In this document: piece after piece, positions 29,471-41,358 of the stretch
Position numbering within the stretch: the stretch's first letter is position 1
Layout: every line of letters begins with the position of its first letter
Assembly (NCBI GenBank): GCA_018136815.1
Contig: CM030937.1
Coordinates: 6,110,999 to 6,174,998 of the forward strand
DNA: 64,000 nucleotides
Reading direction: 5' to 3'
From: Isochrysis galbana
Lineage: Eukaryota; Haptophyta; Isochrysidales; Isochrysidaceae
Notes under the pieces: generated by a model
Seen by the model: the letters and a program-made list of their open reading frames with translations, nothing else
Told to the model about the DNA's origin: nothing
Databases searched by the model: none
Position numbers and translations under genes: made by a program

Positions 29471-29882
29471 ATGCCTCTCACGGCCTCTGAGCACATCTTA
29501 GAGACTCTCGAGGCGGCAGTCGCGGCGGTGGCGCAGGTTGAATCGCAGATCGGCGATATTGACGTAGCAGCGCTTAACCAGACCTCCGAGCGCTTCGTGA
29601 CCTCGCTCTCGGTGGGTTCCTTTGCTCTGAACTTGCCCATATACGCCACAGTGAAAGTCTCACCTTTGCCCTCAATGCCGTCAGGCTGCACACGCCAAAT
29701 TGAAGGAGGAGATCGCGCGCCGGAGCGAGACTGTGCACCGAGACCAAACAGTCGGCACGTCGCGCGATCGGCTGCAGCTGCTGGCACTACGGTCCGAGTT
29801 GACACGGAAGCACCTGCAGGGAATGCTGGATTCTCTCCCCGGTAATAGTAATCGAGAGGCTGAAGGTATGGGTACGACCTGA
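29471..29882 (+). CDS. Small coiled-coil protein, two exons
   Basis: Exon 1 is 29471-29596 (MPLTASEHILETLEAAVAAV, then AQVESQIGDIDVAAL). Exon 2 is 29685-29882 (AAHAKLKEEIARRSETVHRD, then LQLLALRSELTRKHLQGML). They are joined by donor TTC|GTGACC and acceptor GTCAG|GCTGCA in phase 0, giving 107 residues. Heptad-like Leu/Ala/Glu spacing in both exons predicts two amphipathic helices. The length and all-helical character recall small subunits of multiprotein complexes such as Mediator, but no specific family is recognised. An opposite-strand frame over the same region lacks these features. Confidence 0.45.
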
Positions 29883-30538
29883 CTGGTTGACCATAAGCAG
29901 CATCCATGGCAGCTTTGGCCGCTCGTCTTGATCTAGACTGCGAGCTGTGAGCAGAGGCAGGATTGCATGTGGATGATGGTGGACAGCTGTTGGTTGACTA
30001 TCGGCTGTTGATTTGTTAGGTTAGTTGTCGAGTATAAATCATGGAGGTATACATCGATTTCGGTATGAGAGGATTGAAGGTAATCATAAGAGATGATTTG
30101 TGGAGATTGAGTTCGTATGGTACGTGAGTAAGCGAGCTGTTGTGGAATGGGAATTGAGCGCACTCGAACTTCTCACACCGGCAGCCCTGGACTTCAAAAG
30201 CGCGCCCAGGCGAGCCATGGGGAACCGGCTGACGACCCACACAGTTCAATACCTTTGCACACTAAGTTGTGGGGTGTCAGGGCTTGGGCTGGCATTTTTA
30301 TCTTCTTGTAGCGATACAGTAGCTGCACACTACACAGGGAATCAACAACTACATCATACTTCTTGACAGCCTTTGATGGGAGAACATAAGGTGGGCGGAA
30401 ATCGTTTATCCACCCCTCATCTGACCACCCACGATTGTAGCCATATTTGTGCTCCTAGCCCGCTTCACTCGGCTCTGCTTCAGGGTACGTGCTGATGTGA
30501 AAACGCACAGACCGTAGGCAGTACAGAGGCGAAAGCCG
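29883..30538. other. Region without recognised gene
   Basis: AT-richer sequence between the small coiled-coil gene and the 3' end of the exostosin gene. It probably contains the 3' UTRs of the two convergent genes. No further coding or repeat signal is seen. Confidence 0.4.
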
Positions 30539-32859
30539 TCACCAAGGCGGCAAATCTTTCCAATTTGCCCATGGGGCCCACCCATTCCTTGGAGACCCCT
30601 TTGGAGGATGTGTGAAGTAGTCCCGAATCGCGGCGCACCCTTGGTCCCAGTCGGGCGGGCCGTCAATATCGCCCCGCAGCCGCTTGCGCAAGGTCCACAT
30701 GAGCGATTCAAAGGCGTCAAATCGGAGCAGCTTGTGCTGGTCAGGCAATGGTAAGACCGCACTCTCGTCGTGTCTCAACCACAAGAATCTCGGCCAGGCG
30801 CAACGAAGCTGCGCGCGCATGGTAGCCACCGTGGGCATTGGCACCGCATCCAAAATGGCCTCGAGCTGCAGCATTTGCCGGAGCGAGTCGTTGAAGCGCA
30901 CGGCGAAGCTGTGGTACGGCAGCAGCTCCTCGTACGCCGACTCGACCCCGTCCATCATGATGAGCGGGATGCACCCGGCCGTCGCCGCCTCATATACGCG
31001 CGTTGAGAAGCCGAAGCCGGCGGCTGCAATGCAGAATTTGGAGGTAGACATCAGCTCGAAGTATCTCTCCCGTTTGGCCTCGTGGCCCTCGCGGACGAGA
31101 ATGCGCCCTGTAGTGCGAAAGGCTTTGTAAAGCCCCTGTCTCACACCAAAGGAGTACTCATACGGTATATGAAGGTTGAGCTTGCCTTGAAAGAAGGCGA
31201 GCGGTGGGTTCGCAACTGTCTCGCGCCCCGCGTGGTTGAGCAGCCCCAATGGCACCCCCGCGTAGAGCACGGGGGGACAGACAATATCGTGACCGGGCTT
31301 GTGGCCTCCTCGCTGCGCGGGCTGCGCACCAAACACGTTGATGAACACACTCGGAGCGAGGGCGGGGAGCTTCGCCCGGATCCGCCATGCGCCCTGATCG
31401 TGCCCAAACACCCAGAGGTGGTCAGCTCCCTGCTTGCGATCAAAGTAAGGCCACGTGGCTCTCAGGTAAGTAAGCAGCGCCGTGTGCACGCGCACCCCAG
31501 TGGGAAGCAAGTCACGGAACCCCCAATTCAGCTGCCACATTCCAGAGGAAACATGGATGGGTACTAAAAACCAGTCGGCCTTCTCGGGGTCTGTCACGCG
31601 ATATGTGGACCGAAGCATGCGGCGGTGGATAACCACATCCTCACCCCACAAGTCCATGTCCTGCCACCAGCCGTGGGAGCCCGCCTGTAACCAGCTATTG
31701 AACATGGGTGGCAGCTCATAAACATATACTCGCGGTGCTCCTGCTGCCCATCGCCCGTCTTGTGCCCCAATCGGCAGTGGTAGCTGCGGCGCAGGTGAGC
31801 CTGAAGGTGCGCTTCCAAGGGAGCAGTCTATGCCATAGAAGCCTTTGTCGCACTGACACCAGTTCCGAAAACATTTCCCTCGGTTACTGCAAGAATTGAG
31901 GCAAAACCCGGTATCGATCATCGCAGAGGAGCGCTCGCAAGACGCGCCCGTCCAACCCGGGTAGCATATGCACTTTGGCGAGTGTGACGCCAAAGGGGGG
32001 CCAGAGCGCGGCATCGGGGGGGCAAAGACCCCGTGACCGGAGCACTTGGCGGCGGACTCGGCGTCCGCCATCTTCAACGCGACGCCAAAATACTCGAGAT
32101 TGGCCTCGAGCCCCCTCATGCCATGCTGTTGCCGCACCCACTTCATCGTTGTGGAATTGGCCGTGTCCATGACATAGCACTCTCGCACCCCATGATGCCC
32201 ATCGCTTCGCATCCCATGAGGCACTCGCACGAAACTGGTGCCCGTGCGGCACCGTCGATCAGACAGGGAGACGCAACGAGAGCCCCGCGTTTCTGGCGCA
32301 TCCCCACCAGTGCCGCGCATTCGGGGAGCAGTGGTTGCGAGCAGTCATTGCCGCCAACAAAGGGCGGACAATCGCAACGGCCTAACTCGGCGTTGCAAAC
32401 GCCGCCATTCTCCACACATCCTATTGAGCACGAGCGCGGTAATCTATCCACCGGTAGCGATCGCGATGCCTCCGCACGCGCCAGAGGAACGACAGCAGGC
32501 TCGTGCCTCTCAGAGTGCGTGTGCACTGTACGCAGAGCATTGGCAACGATCGGCGCAAGGCTTGGGTCGGCTGCTTGGTCCGCGCCGGCACGCTGGGGGT
32601 CTGTGCGCGCGCGGCGGCGCTCACGTCGCCATGCAAGGCGCGCCCTCTCGGCGCCCAGCGATACCTCGTCCTCCTCGAGCGAGCCTGCTGACTGGCCGAT
32701 CGGCGTCCTGGCGGGTGAGAGGCGCTCAAGTCGCGACCGCGGCTGCTGCTGCTGCATCCTGCCGGAGATCCAGAGGAGGAGCGCGCAGAGCACGAGAAGC
32801 ACCAGACCCAGCCGGCCCGACAGCATCGAGAAAAGCGATGCGGGGGGCGGCAGGGGCAA
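30539..32859 (-). CDS. EGF-domain/exostosin-type glycosyltransferase (GT47-like), type II membrane protein
   Basis: The N-terminus at 32859 starts MPLPPPASLFSMLSGRLG. It has one hydrophobic anchor (GLVLLVLCALLLWIS), a Gln/Arg-rich stem and an EGF-like module (CSIGCVENGGVCNAELGRCD). The frame then shifts by one base at a C4 run (32188-32191 plus strand) into the longer frame, which ends at 30539. That frame continues with a second Cys-rich segment (CYPGWTGASCERS) and an EGF module (CLNSCSNRGKCFRNWCQCDK). The catalytic domain follows: RVYVYELPPMFNSW, DHLWVFGHDQGAW, HKPGHDIVCPPV and GCIPLIMMDGVESAYEELLP. This is the exostosin/GT47 layout of Golgi glycan-synthesis enzymes in algae and plants. The sugar donor cannot be predicted. 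The frame break may be a sequencing error, an intron boundary I misread, or a pseudogene lesion. Confidence 0.85.
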
Positions 32860-33297
32860 AAGCCGGGGAGCGAGCAGATGGAAGAGAGCGAGAAGCGGGC
32901 AGCCGCGCGCGCGCGGTGCAACCGAGGGATTTTGGGGTGATGATTTTACGGTTTACGGGTCGCTGAAAAGGCTAACTCCTCTCTAAAACCTACTGCGCTT
33001 GGGGTTTGGCGTCGGTGACCGTGCTGCGTGCTCAACACGGCTATGTCTGGTGGGAAGGGCTGTGGGGAGATAGCGGGCTAGCTCGGATGTATGACTTAGG
33101 CCGGTCGACTAGCTCAGGACCGGTCGACCTTGATCCACCCCCTGGTGCCATCAAGCATCAAGCCGAAAGCCCAGTCCCAGTCCCCTCAACCTCAACCTGC
33201 TGGTATAGGGGGGGGGGGGGACGCGCGCCTAGCCGTAAAGCATTAGGAACCAACTGGAAGAGAGGGAACCGAACAGAGAAGGGGGAAAGAGAACAAG

Positions 33298-33370
33298 AAA
33301 AAAAACATCTGAAGATTCTGGGCTACACACCTACTACCTACTAGGTCCAGGTCTCCCCGTCTCTACAGCC
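33298..33370 (-). repeat. LINE 3'-tail fragment
   Basis: The minus strand ends GTGTAGCCCAGAATCTTCAG, then ATG and a T-run, matching the LINE tail at 25340-25372. It is a short 5'-truncated insertion. Sequence 32990-33297 has no recognised gene; it contains a G-run at 33209-33220. Confidence 0.65.
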
Positions 33371-33879
33371 CGGTCACTCACTATGCGGGTGCGAGGGCAC
33401 CAGCTACAATGGATGAATGAAGGGCAAAATAAGCTCCCTATAGGTTCCGGTAGGATGGATCAGCAAAAAAATTGGGGTTCTCCGGCGAAATTTTCGAAAA
33501 ATACCGAATTCAGGCCGAAAACGGCCGTGTTTTTTTTAGTGAGCCTTCTGCGGCACAACAGGTCGACCTCCGCCCCTCACTGGTCTACAAGCTGGTTCTA
33601 TGCACTGGACCATAAGTCAAGCTCATAATTTGCACTTAAATGTGTACGAACGTATCACAAACTCAGACGTTTACGTTGACCACTAGTCACCAAGGGCTAG
33701 AGCGGCTAATTTGGCACCACGACCGGGCGGACGGCATGGTCTTTTTTTTCATCCCTTTCAACTAGTGACAGCAAACGACGTCAAATCAAGATATGCTGCC
33801 CTAGTGGCCGAGCGAGTTGCCCTCTCCAGCCTCGCACATCTTGTCGAATATCGGCATTGGCGCGAAAACCGCCCGAACG

Positions 33880-36840
33880 TTAACGTACCAAGATGCGCTC
33901 GAGTACCGAACTTTCGAACGCTACCGGGCGCGCTGCCGGCGCTTTCTCGGTCTCGCACTGGGATAGAATGCCGCACCAGGCACCATATCCATAGATGCCG
34001 ACCTAGCAGCCACGCCAATCGCCGCCGCCGCCCGCGCGCATCGCGAAATCGACGGCCGTGTGTGGCGCCGATGACTACGCTAACGTCACCCGGCCGAACG
34101 GGCCGAGCGCCCAACTTCCGAACGCTACCGGGCGCGCTGCCGGCACTTTCTCGGTCTCCCACTGGAAAAGAATGCCGCACCAGGCGCGATATCCAAATAA
34201 GCCGCCCTAGCAGCCATGCCAATCGCCGCCGCAGCCCGCGCGCATTGCGCCATAGTCGGCCGTCTATGCGCCGACAACACGCCAACGTTACTCGGCCGAT
34301 GGGCCGGAGTGCCCAACTTTCGAGCGCGACCGGGCGCGCTGCCGGCGCTTTCTTGGTCTCCCACTGGGATAAAATGCCGCACCAGGCACCATATCCATAG
34401 ATGCCGACCTAGAAGCCACGCCAATCGCCGCCGCCGCCCGCGCGCATCGCACCGTAATCGGCCGTCTATGGCGCCGACAACACACCAACGTCACTCGGCC
34501 GAATGGGCCGGAGTGCCCAACTTTCGAGCGCGACCGGGCGCGCTGCCGGCGCTTTCTTGGTCATCAACTCAGATAGAATGGCCCACCAGACACCATATCC
34601 ACAGATGCCGACCTAGCAGCCACGCCAATCGCCGCCGCCGCCCGCGCGCATCGCACCGTAATCGGCCGTCTATGGCGCCGATGACTACGCCAACGTCACT
34701 CGGCCGAATGGGCCGGAGTGCCCAACTTTCGAGCGCGACCGGGCGCGCTGCCGGCGCTTTGTTGGTCTCCCACTGGGATCATCTGGCCCACCAGGCACCA
34801 TATCCACAGATGCCGCCCTAGCAGCCACGCCAATCGCCGCCGCCGCCCGCGCGCATCGCACCGTAATCGGCCGTCTATGGCGCCGACAACACGCCAACGT
34901 CACTCGTCCGAATGGGCCGGAGTGCCCAACTTTCGAGCGCAACCGGGCGCGCTGCCGGCGCTTTCTTGGTCATCCACTTAGATAGAATGGCCCACCAGGC
35001 ACCATATCCACAGATGCCGACCTAGCAGCCACGCCAATCGCCGCCGCCGCCCGCGCGCATCGCACCGTAATCGGCCGTCTATGGCGCCGACAACACGCCA
35101 ACGTCACTCGGCCGAATGGGCCGGAGTGCCCAACTTTCGAGCGCGACCGGGCGCGCTGCCGGCGCTTTCTTGGTCATCCACTGGGATAGTCTGGCCCACC
35201 ATACACCATATCCACAGATGCCGACCTAGCAGCCACGCCAATCGCCGCCGCCGCCCGCGCGCATCGCACCGTAATCGGCCGTCTATGGCGCCGACAACAC
35301 GCCAACGTCACTCGGCCGATGGGCCGGAGTGCCCAACTTTCGAGCGCGACCGGGCGCGCTGCCGGCGCTTTCTTGGTCATCCACTGGGATAGTCTGGCCC
35401 ACCATACACCGTATCCACAGATGCCGACCTAGCAGCCACGCCAATCGCCGCCGCCGCCCGCGCGCATCGCACCGTAATCGGCCGTCTATGGCGCCGATGA
35501 CTACGCCAACGTCACTCGGCCGATGGGCCTGAGTGCCCAACTTTCGAGCGCGACCGGGCGCGCTGCCGGCATTTTCTTGGTCATCCACTCAGATAGAATG
35601 GCCCACCAGGCACCATATCCACAGATGCCGACCTAGCAGCCACGCCAATCGCCGCCGCCGCCCGCGCGCATCGCACCGTAATCGGCCGTCTATGGCGCCG
35701 ATGACTACGCCAACGTCACTCGGCCGAATGGGCCGGAGTGCCCAACTTTCGAGCGCGACCGGGCGCGCTGCCGGCGCTTTGTTGGTCTCCCACTGGGATC
35801 ATCTGGCCCACCAGGCACCATATCCACAGATGCCGCCCTAGCAGCCACGCCAATCGCCGCCGCCGCCCGCGCGCATCGCACCGTAATCGGCCGTCTATGG
35901 CGCCGACAACACGCCAACGTCACTCGGCCGAATGGGCCGGAGTGCCCAACTTTCGAGCGCGACCGGGCGCGCTGCCGGCGCTTTGTTGGTCTCCCACTGG
36001 GATAATCTGGCCCACCATGCACCATATCCACAGATGCCGACCTAGCAGCCACGCCAATCGCCGCCGCCGCCCGCGCGCATCGCACCGTAATCGGCCGTCT
36101 ATGGCGCCGACAACACGCCAACGTCACTCGGCCGAATGGGCCGGAGTGCCCAACTTTCGAGCGCGACCGGGCGCGCTGCCGGCGCTTTCTTGGTCATCCA
36201 CTTAGATAGAATGGCCCACCAGGCACCATATCCACAGATGCCGACCTAGCAGCCACGCCAATCGCCGCCGCCGCCCGCGCGCATCGCACCGTAATCGGCC
36301 GTCTATGGCGCCGATGACTACGCCAACGTCACTCGGCCGATGGGCCTGAGTGCCCAACTTTCGAGCGCGACCGGGCGCGCTGCCGGCGCTTTCTTGGTCA
36401 TCCACTGGGATAGTCTGGCCCACCATACACCATATCCACAGATGCGGACCTAGCAGCCACGCCAATCGCCGCCGCCGCCCGCGCGCATCGCACCGTAATC
36501 GGCCGTCTATGGCGCCGACAATACGCTAACGTCACTCGGCCGATGGGCCTGAGTGCCCAACTTTCGAGCGCAACCGGGCGCGCTGCCGGCGCTTTTTCGG
36601 TCATCCACTCGGATAGAATGGCCCACCAAGCACCATATCCACAGATGCCGCCCTAGCAGCCACGCCAATCGCCGCCGCCGCCCGCGCGCATCGCACCGTA
36701 ATCGGCCGTCTATGGCGCCGACGATACGCTAACGTCACTCGGCCGATGGGCATGAGTGCCCAACTTTCGAGCGCAACCGGGCGCGCTGCCGGCGCTTTTT
36801 CGGTCATCTTTTGCAATAGAATAGCCCTGCAGGCATAATC
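33880..36840 (+). repeat. 204-bp tandem satellite, about 15 monomers with higher-order structure
   Basis: The block CCGGGCGCGCTGCCGGC recurs 15 times from about 33924 to 36777 at a near-constant 204-bp spacing. The first two and last monomers are the most diverged, as expected for array edges. Diagnostic variants recur every five units: a TCAGATAGAATGG form at 34559 and 35579, and a GGGATCATCTGG form near 34777 and 35797. This gives a roughly 1,020-bp higher-order repeat, with one extra unit near 35958. Because 204 is a multiple of three, several frames stay open; these are not genes. The period fits no tRNA or rRNA spacer that I recognise. Confidence 0.92.
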
Positions 36841-36859
36841 TCTACAGATGCCGCATTAG

Positions 36860-38485
36860 CAGCCAAAGTTTTCGGCCTTGCGGTCTCGGCGCACGCCATC
36901 GCGGTGAAGGCGGAGGTGAGAGGTGAACACCCCACACACCAGCTTTCAAGATTTCGGATCACTGGGGGGCATGAACGCGAGGGACCCGGCCAAGCTGCTC
37001 TTGGGGGTTCAAGGCAGGTCCGGAACGGCCGGTCGCGGCCCGCCCGTCGCGCCCCAAGGCCAATTGAGGTGTTTCACCTCCCATCGTCCGAGCGAGCGCT
37101 TCTCGACGTCAATCGGGCCGTGGCCCTGGGCGTCGGGCCGGATCGAATCGAGGCATTCCTGCGGTGCGAGGGGCCAGGATGGATCAATACGAGTGTGTGC
37201 GACCCTTGAGCACCAGCGTGCGACCTACCCTTGACCCCCCACCCTGCTCGCGAGTGCTCTGGGCTCTCCATGGCCACCACCTCCAGGCCATTCTTCGGCC
37301 GATCGCGGGCGATCGGACGTCGCGGAAGCTCCGCGTTTCTAATAGTGATGCGCCCCACATTCACCATTCCGATTCCCTCCCGTGAGCGCCCGCCTCAATC
37401 TCCCAAAATAGCCCGCCACGCGCGGGGGAAGGGAGGGGAGTCCCTCACCGACGCCATTGCCCTTCGTGGGGCGGGAGGGGGTCGTTCGGAGGGGGGAGGG
37501 AGTTGGCGGGGCAGGTAGGGGGGGACCCTAAGGAATCCTTGGACACCCAGGGGAGGTGGAAAATAGTGGTTAAAATGAGTGAGTGACCGGGCTATCTCTA
37601 CACCGACATCGCCCTTATCTTCCCTCCCTCCGCCCCTACATGGTAAACACGGGTTTACCGTGTTTGTACAGAGGACAAAGGCCAAAAACAGCCCGTTTTC
37701 ACCGTGTTTTCAAACGCCCTCCCTAGCAACATGCCGGGTTTGTGAGGTTCCCGTGTTTCCATAGAAAAGCGCCAAAAAGCCAAAAACAGGCCGTGTTTGC
37801 TGTGTTTGGAAGCCTCCCCTGTCGTGTTTCACATCTAGGTTCCCTCCACCTCTTCCTCTTCCCCTGTCCCCCTTCATTCCTTTTCCTTCGGTTTCCGGGG
37901 TCCGGTCCAAGTACACTACCAAGGGCCTGGTTCGGAGCGTGGGGTCCGTCCGGCCGGGTAGGCCTTTCCTGCGTCTGTTTTCTGTTTTTTGTTGCGAGTG
38001 GAAAGAGGAACAAGAAGGAGAGCGGAAACCCGAGCCTTCAAGGACCTCCCACAAAACATTTCCAGGTAGAGATCGTGTGTGCTCACCACCAAGTGTTCGT
38101 CGTGTTGGCATCACCTCCTCCGCCCAAAAGTTTTTCAGAGCCTCATCGGCTGTGCACGCGCAAGGCATCATTGAATGATCATTGCCCATAAGCATGCGCG
38201 CCATTCCGATGCCAAGCGTGGGAGGATTGCCTTTGCGGCCTTTCGTCATAGTGTGTGCATTCAATCCTCATGCGCCGTAAGCGAGCGGCATTGGTCGCTT
38301 GTCGCACGCAGGCTGCATTTTCTCGATGTTTTGAACCAGGCGCGACGTGCTCTGTTGCTTTGTTGCTGCTTGAAATAAGTTTTCCAGCGGCGCCGGCCTC
38401 ATCTAACGCTCATGCCCTACAACTCGCCTCTCCTCGCCAGCCCCTGCCATCACAGCCCTCCTCTCACTCACCCTCGCCGCATCAA
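36860..38485. other. Region without recognised gene; small LINE UTR remnant
   Basis: No protein family is recognised on either strand. About 37590-37640 resembles the reverse complement of the LINE 3' UTR (CATCGCCCTTATCTTCCCTC), so it is a tail remnant. 37640-37820 is rich in GTGTTTNNC-type words, with GCCAAAAACAG repeated at 37681 and 37776. Confidence 0.45.
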
Positions 38486-38488
38486 CCT

Positions 38489-38545
38489 ACTTTTATAAGT
38501 GGGGGTCAATGGGGGCCTCGCGGCCCCCTGTTGTATTCAGGCCTC
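38489..38545 (+). repeat. Interspersed repeat family B, head fragment
   Basis: AACCTACTTTTATAAGTGGG followed by GGTCAATGGGGGCCTCGCGG and a C-run. The same head occurs at 55418-55470 (plus) and 55035-55090 (minus). The G5-CCTCGCGG-C5 part can form a hairpin, as in family A. Confidence 0.7.
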
Positions 38546-38549
38546 CGGG

Positions 38550-38750
38550 CATGAATATTTCGGCATGGGTACGTGCCTTCGTCGTTATATATCGTCTTCT
38601 ATGTTCGTCTTGGTCCCTCAAGGCGTGCAGATTCGGATTCTCCCTGGGCTCAGATCCTGGTTCGCCGATTTTCGTCTCGAAATTCGAAGATTTGAGTTTG
38701 ATTTTTACCGTTACGGTAATTGTCCACGCGTTTAAGGCAAGAAATGCAGG
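38550..38750 (+). repeat. Leader/LTR-like segment related to the minus-strand retroelement
   Basis: The ordered blocks GCATGAATATT, AGATTCGGATTC, TGGTTCGCCGATTTTCG, GTCTCGAAATT and CGTTTAAGGCA mirror the leader 5' of gag at 5994-6195 on the other strand. It marks a second, related retroelement insertion whose coding part is not next to it. Confidence 0.45.
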
Positions 38751-38789
38751 TAACCGAACTGGGCCCCTCTCTGCATTCCCTCCCTCCCC

Positions 38790-38890
38790 TTCTGCAGTTC
38801 CCCCTCCCTTCTGCAGTTCCCCCTCCCTTCTGCAGTTCCCCCTCCCTTCTGCAGTTCTCCCCCCCCTCTGCAGCTCTCCTCCCTCCCCTC
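38790..38890 (+). repeat. 19-bp minisatellite (CTGCAGTTCCCCCTCCCTT)
   Basis: Four to five tandem units, degenerating into CTGCAGCTCTCCTCC. A related piece (CTCTGCAGTTCCCCCCCC) recurs at about 38974. It is a simple tandem repeat without coding signal. Confidence 0.8.
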
Positions 38891-39360
38891 TCTCCATTCC
38901 CTGATTTTCCCGGGCCAGGCCGGGAAAAATACGTGAATGTGAGGGAGGATTGGGTCAGTGTGGTGATTCACCCCCCTCTGCAGTTCCCCCCCCCTTCCGC
39001 AGCTCTCCTCCCTCCCCGGACGAGCTCGACAAGAGGACGGCAGCGTCGCCGTGACGGTGGCCGACGTGACGGTGGCCGACGCCTCTCGCCTCGGTCGGGC
39101 ATGTCGGGAGGGAATGCAGAGACAGCGGGAAAGACTGCTGAGCTGTGCGGCAACCCGCAGACGGCAGACCCAAGCATGCGAGCGCAAGGCACGGCCGCGC
39201 CAGGGGAAAGGAGTGTGGCGGCGGCGGTGTGGGAGCGACAGTAGTGGGAGCGTAGCACAAGCCATCCCATGCGACATGTGAATAGATACGGCGGGAATCG
39301 GGTAGAAATTGACGTGTTTGAAGTCCGGGTAGATTGTAGTAGCCTTGTTTGAGATTCGTC

Positions 39361-40248
39361 TCATATGATCTTAGAGCGTGTCCTTGAAGAGATTAAATCC
39401 GGTAGAGCATGGCCCACGCCTCTAGAAGCCTCATCAACCGATGACGTAGCCTCCGGAGTAGGGTCATAGTCCTCAACAAAAGGTTCATACAAATCCTCGG
39501 GGTTAGGAGGAGATGTTTGTTGGTCAAACGCATCGACTAGGTCACCGCAGCGACGAAGGAGCTCGATGCGGTGCTCCCACGTAGCTTCTGAGCGAGGGTA
39601 GCCGAGCCACTTGACGAGGTACTTGCACCGAGGCGGCTCGCCGCGGCGGTCGAGGAGCGACTCGACAATGAACTCATCCTGGGACAGGGGTTCGTCATCT
39701 ACACGAGTGAAGTACGGGCGCAAGTTCGAGATGTGGATCTCGTCCTTGATCTTGCGGTTTTCGAGATCGCGGAGACGATAGCGCGTGTCCGAGATCTTAG
39801 CATCCACGCGATAAGGGCCGGAGTAAAGGAATTGGAGTTTGTTAGCGTGCCCCGGAATGCGGCGACAAACCCTATCCCCGTGGAGCCGTCCATGGGGCGA
39901 ATGGGTCCACGAGCGGTGAGGGCACCTCTCGTGTGTCTTCTTGCGACGGCAGGGAGCCTCGCTTACGTGTTCCCACGCACTGTAGTCAAGCGGGTGGGAA
40001 TGGGAGTCGAGCCCCGGGTAGCCCGAGGTCTCGAGGGAGGCGAGCTCGGCTCGCTCGCGGAGTGAGTCGACGAGCAGCGGCTCGTCTGACGGAGCGGCGG
40101 ATGGCGCCGACGTGTTGGAAGGGTCTTGCGGAGGCTCAGAGCCGCCGGTTCCGACGAAGTAGACCCCTTGTGGGCCAAAAGAAGTTCCCGCTGTTCCCAT
40201 GGGCAGAGAGAGGGCGGGACTATGAGAGGGCGCGGTCGTAGGCGCCAA
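39361..40248 (-). pseudogene. Ty3/gypsy (chromovirus-type) integrase C-terminus with chromodomain
   Basis: The frame has 295 codons. The middle reads GDRVCRRIPGHANKLQFLYS, then GPYRVDAKISDTRYRLRDLE and IHISNLRPYF, the usual integrase C-terminal beta-barrel. It is followed by a chromodomain (EFIVESLLDRRGEPPRCKYL, VKWLGYPRSEATWE). Chromodomains at the end of integrase target chromoviruses to marked chromatin. Upstream of this frame I see no integrase core, RNase H or RT, so it is the 3' end of a truncated element. The tail after the chromodomain is acidic and Pro/Ser-rich. Whether it belongs to the same family as the gag/methyltransferase element is unknown. Confidence 0.8.
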
Positions 40249-41358
40249 GGCGGAATTTGTGCTTGTCGAACATGCGATGACTACAGGCTCGTAGGCAGAG
40301 GGCCGTTCGATCGAGCCGGCAGCTGACGCGGCCGTAAAAGAGTCGTTGAGTCGTTGTTGGTTGCGGGCGGGAAAATGTCAGAGAGGTCATGGTAGGAGTA
40401 GTTGTCATTGTCTGCCATCGAGCGCTTCGAGCGAAGAGGTAGACGGAGGTTCTGAGGATTGCGACGCGCGGCGTCGGAGAGTAGAGACGAGGCTAGCTAG
40501 CGAGCTAGTGGAAGAGAGAGAGAATGAGAATGAGAGCTTCTTAGGTCCAAGGTAGACACAAGGGGCTACAACGCGGGGACTCAAAAAGTTGCTGATCAAC
40601 AGAGACACACAAACTAAACCAAACGGGGCGAAAACTAACCACACTTGGACGGACGACCGAACGTCGGCACCAAGGCAACTTAGCAGCGCACGGACATGCG
40701 ACAGAGGGGACGGAACAACGAGGGCAAACCTCGCTGGGGGAGCTGCGACCGAGGTATAACAGAAGACGGACGACAATCGTGGAACGTTTGATGTCATCAA
40801 GCGAAAGTAGGAGAAGAGGCGGTATACCCATCAACGAGACCTTGAGAGTTAAAATAGCTCACGGCTAAAAGTAAAAGTCTGGCTCCTCGTATGGAATACG
40901 ACACTTTGTCTATTCTCCAGGTCCATCGCCGTGTGGCGTGCGGCCACACGCCACACGGCACACGGCACACGGTGAAGCCGAGGCGAAGAGCGTTCATTCG
41001 GTCTCACCCTCCATTCTTGATTCTTGCTCAAAACTCAAGACCCCGCGACTTCGTGACTCTGTGCTTTGTGGGTATGGGTATGTGGGTATTCACAAAGAGC
41101 AAAGAGGGCGCTAATTGAAAGCGAAGGCCATTGGCCGAGAGCGCTGTGGCTCGGGAGGATGGTCTGGATCCGCTGCTGCATTAGCATGCTCGCAGGCAAA
41201 ATACAGACTGCCCCGCTTCGTCTCTCCCAGATCCGAGACACAATGTCAAGGGGTGGGCACTCTCTAAGATTCTAACGCTCCTAGGCATCTCAGTTTCGGA
41301 ACGGAGGTATGGATACTCTAGTAAGTAATTCGAGGAGCTCGGGTCGGAGGCCAAGAGG
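40249..41358. other. Region without recognised gene; hairpin at 40928-40958
   Basis: No coding feature is supported. At 40928-40958 CCGTGTGGCGTG and CACGCCACACGG form a perfect 12-bp stem, followed by direct repeats of CACACGG. The right end is probably the promoter and 5' UTR of the TPR-dioxygenase gene. Confidence 0.45.

Noticed and set aside
33758-36816. Many overlapping 60-175-codon open frames on both strands in the 34-37 kb block
   Set aside because: They repeat with the 204-bp satellite period, which is a multiple of three. They are by-products of the tandem repeat.
33880-36840. CRISPR-like array
   Set aside because: Whole 204-bp monomers repeat with no short repeat/unique spacer alternation, and the genome is eukaryotic.
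40405-40834. Minus-strand frames upstream of the chromodomain fragment as missing integrase
   Set aside because: They contain no HHCC or DDE integrase motifs.
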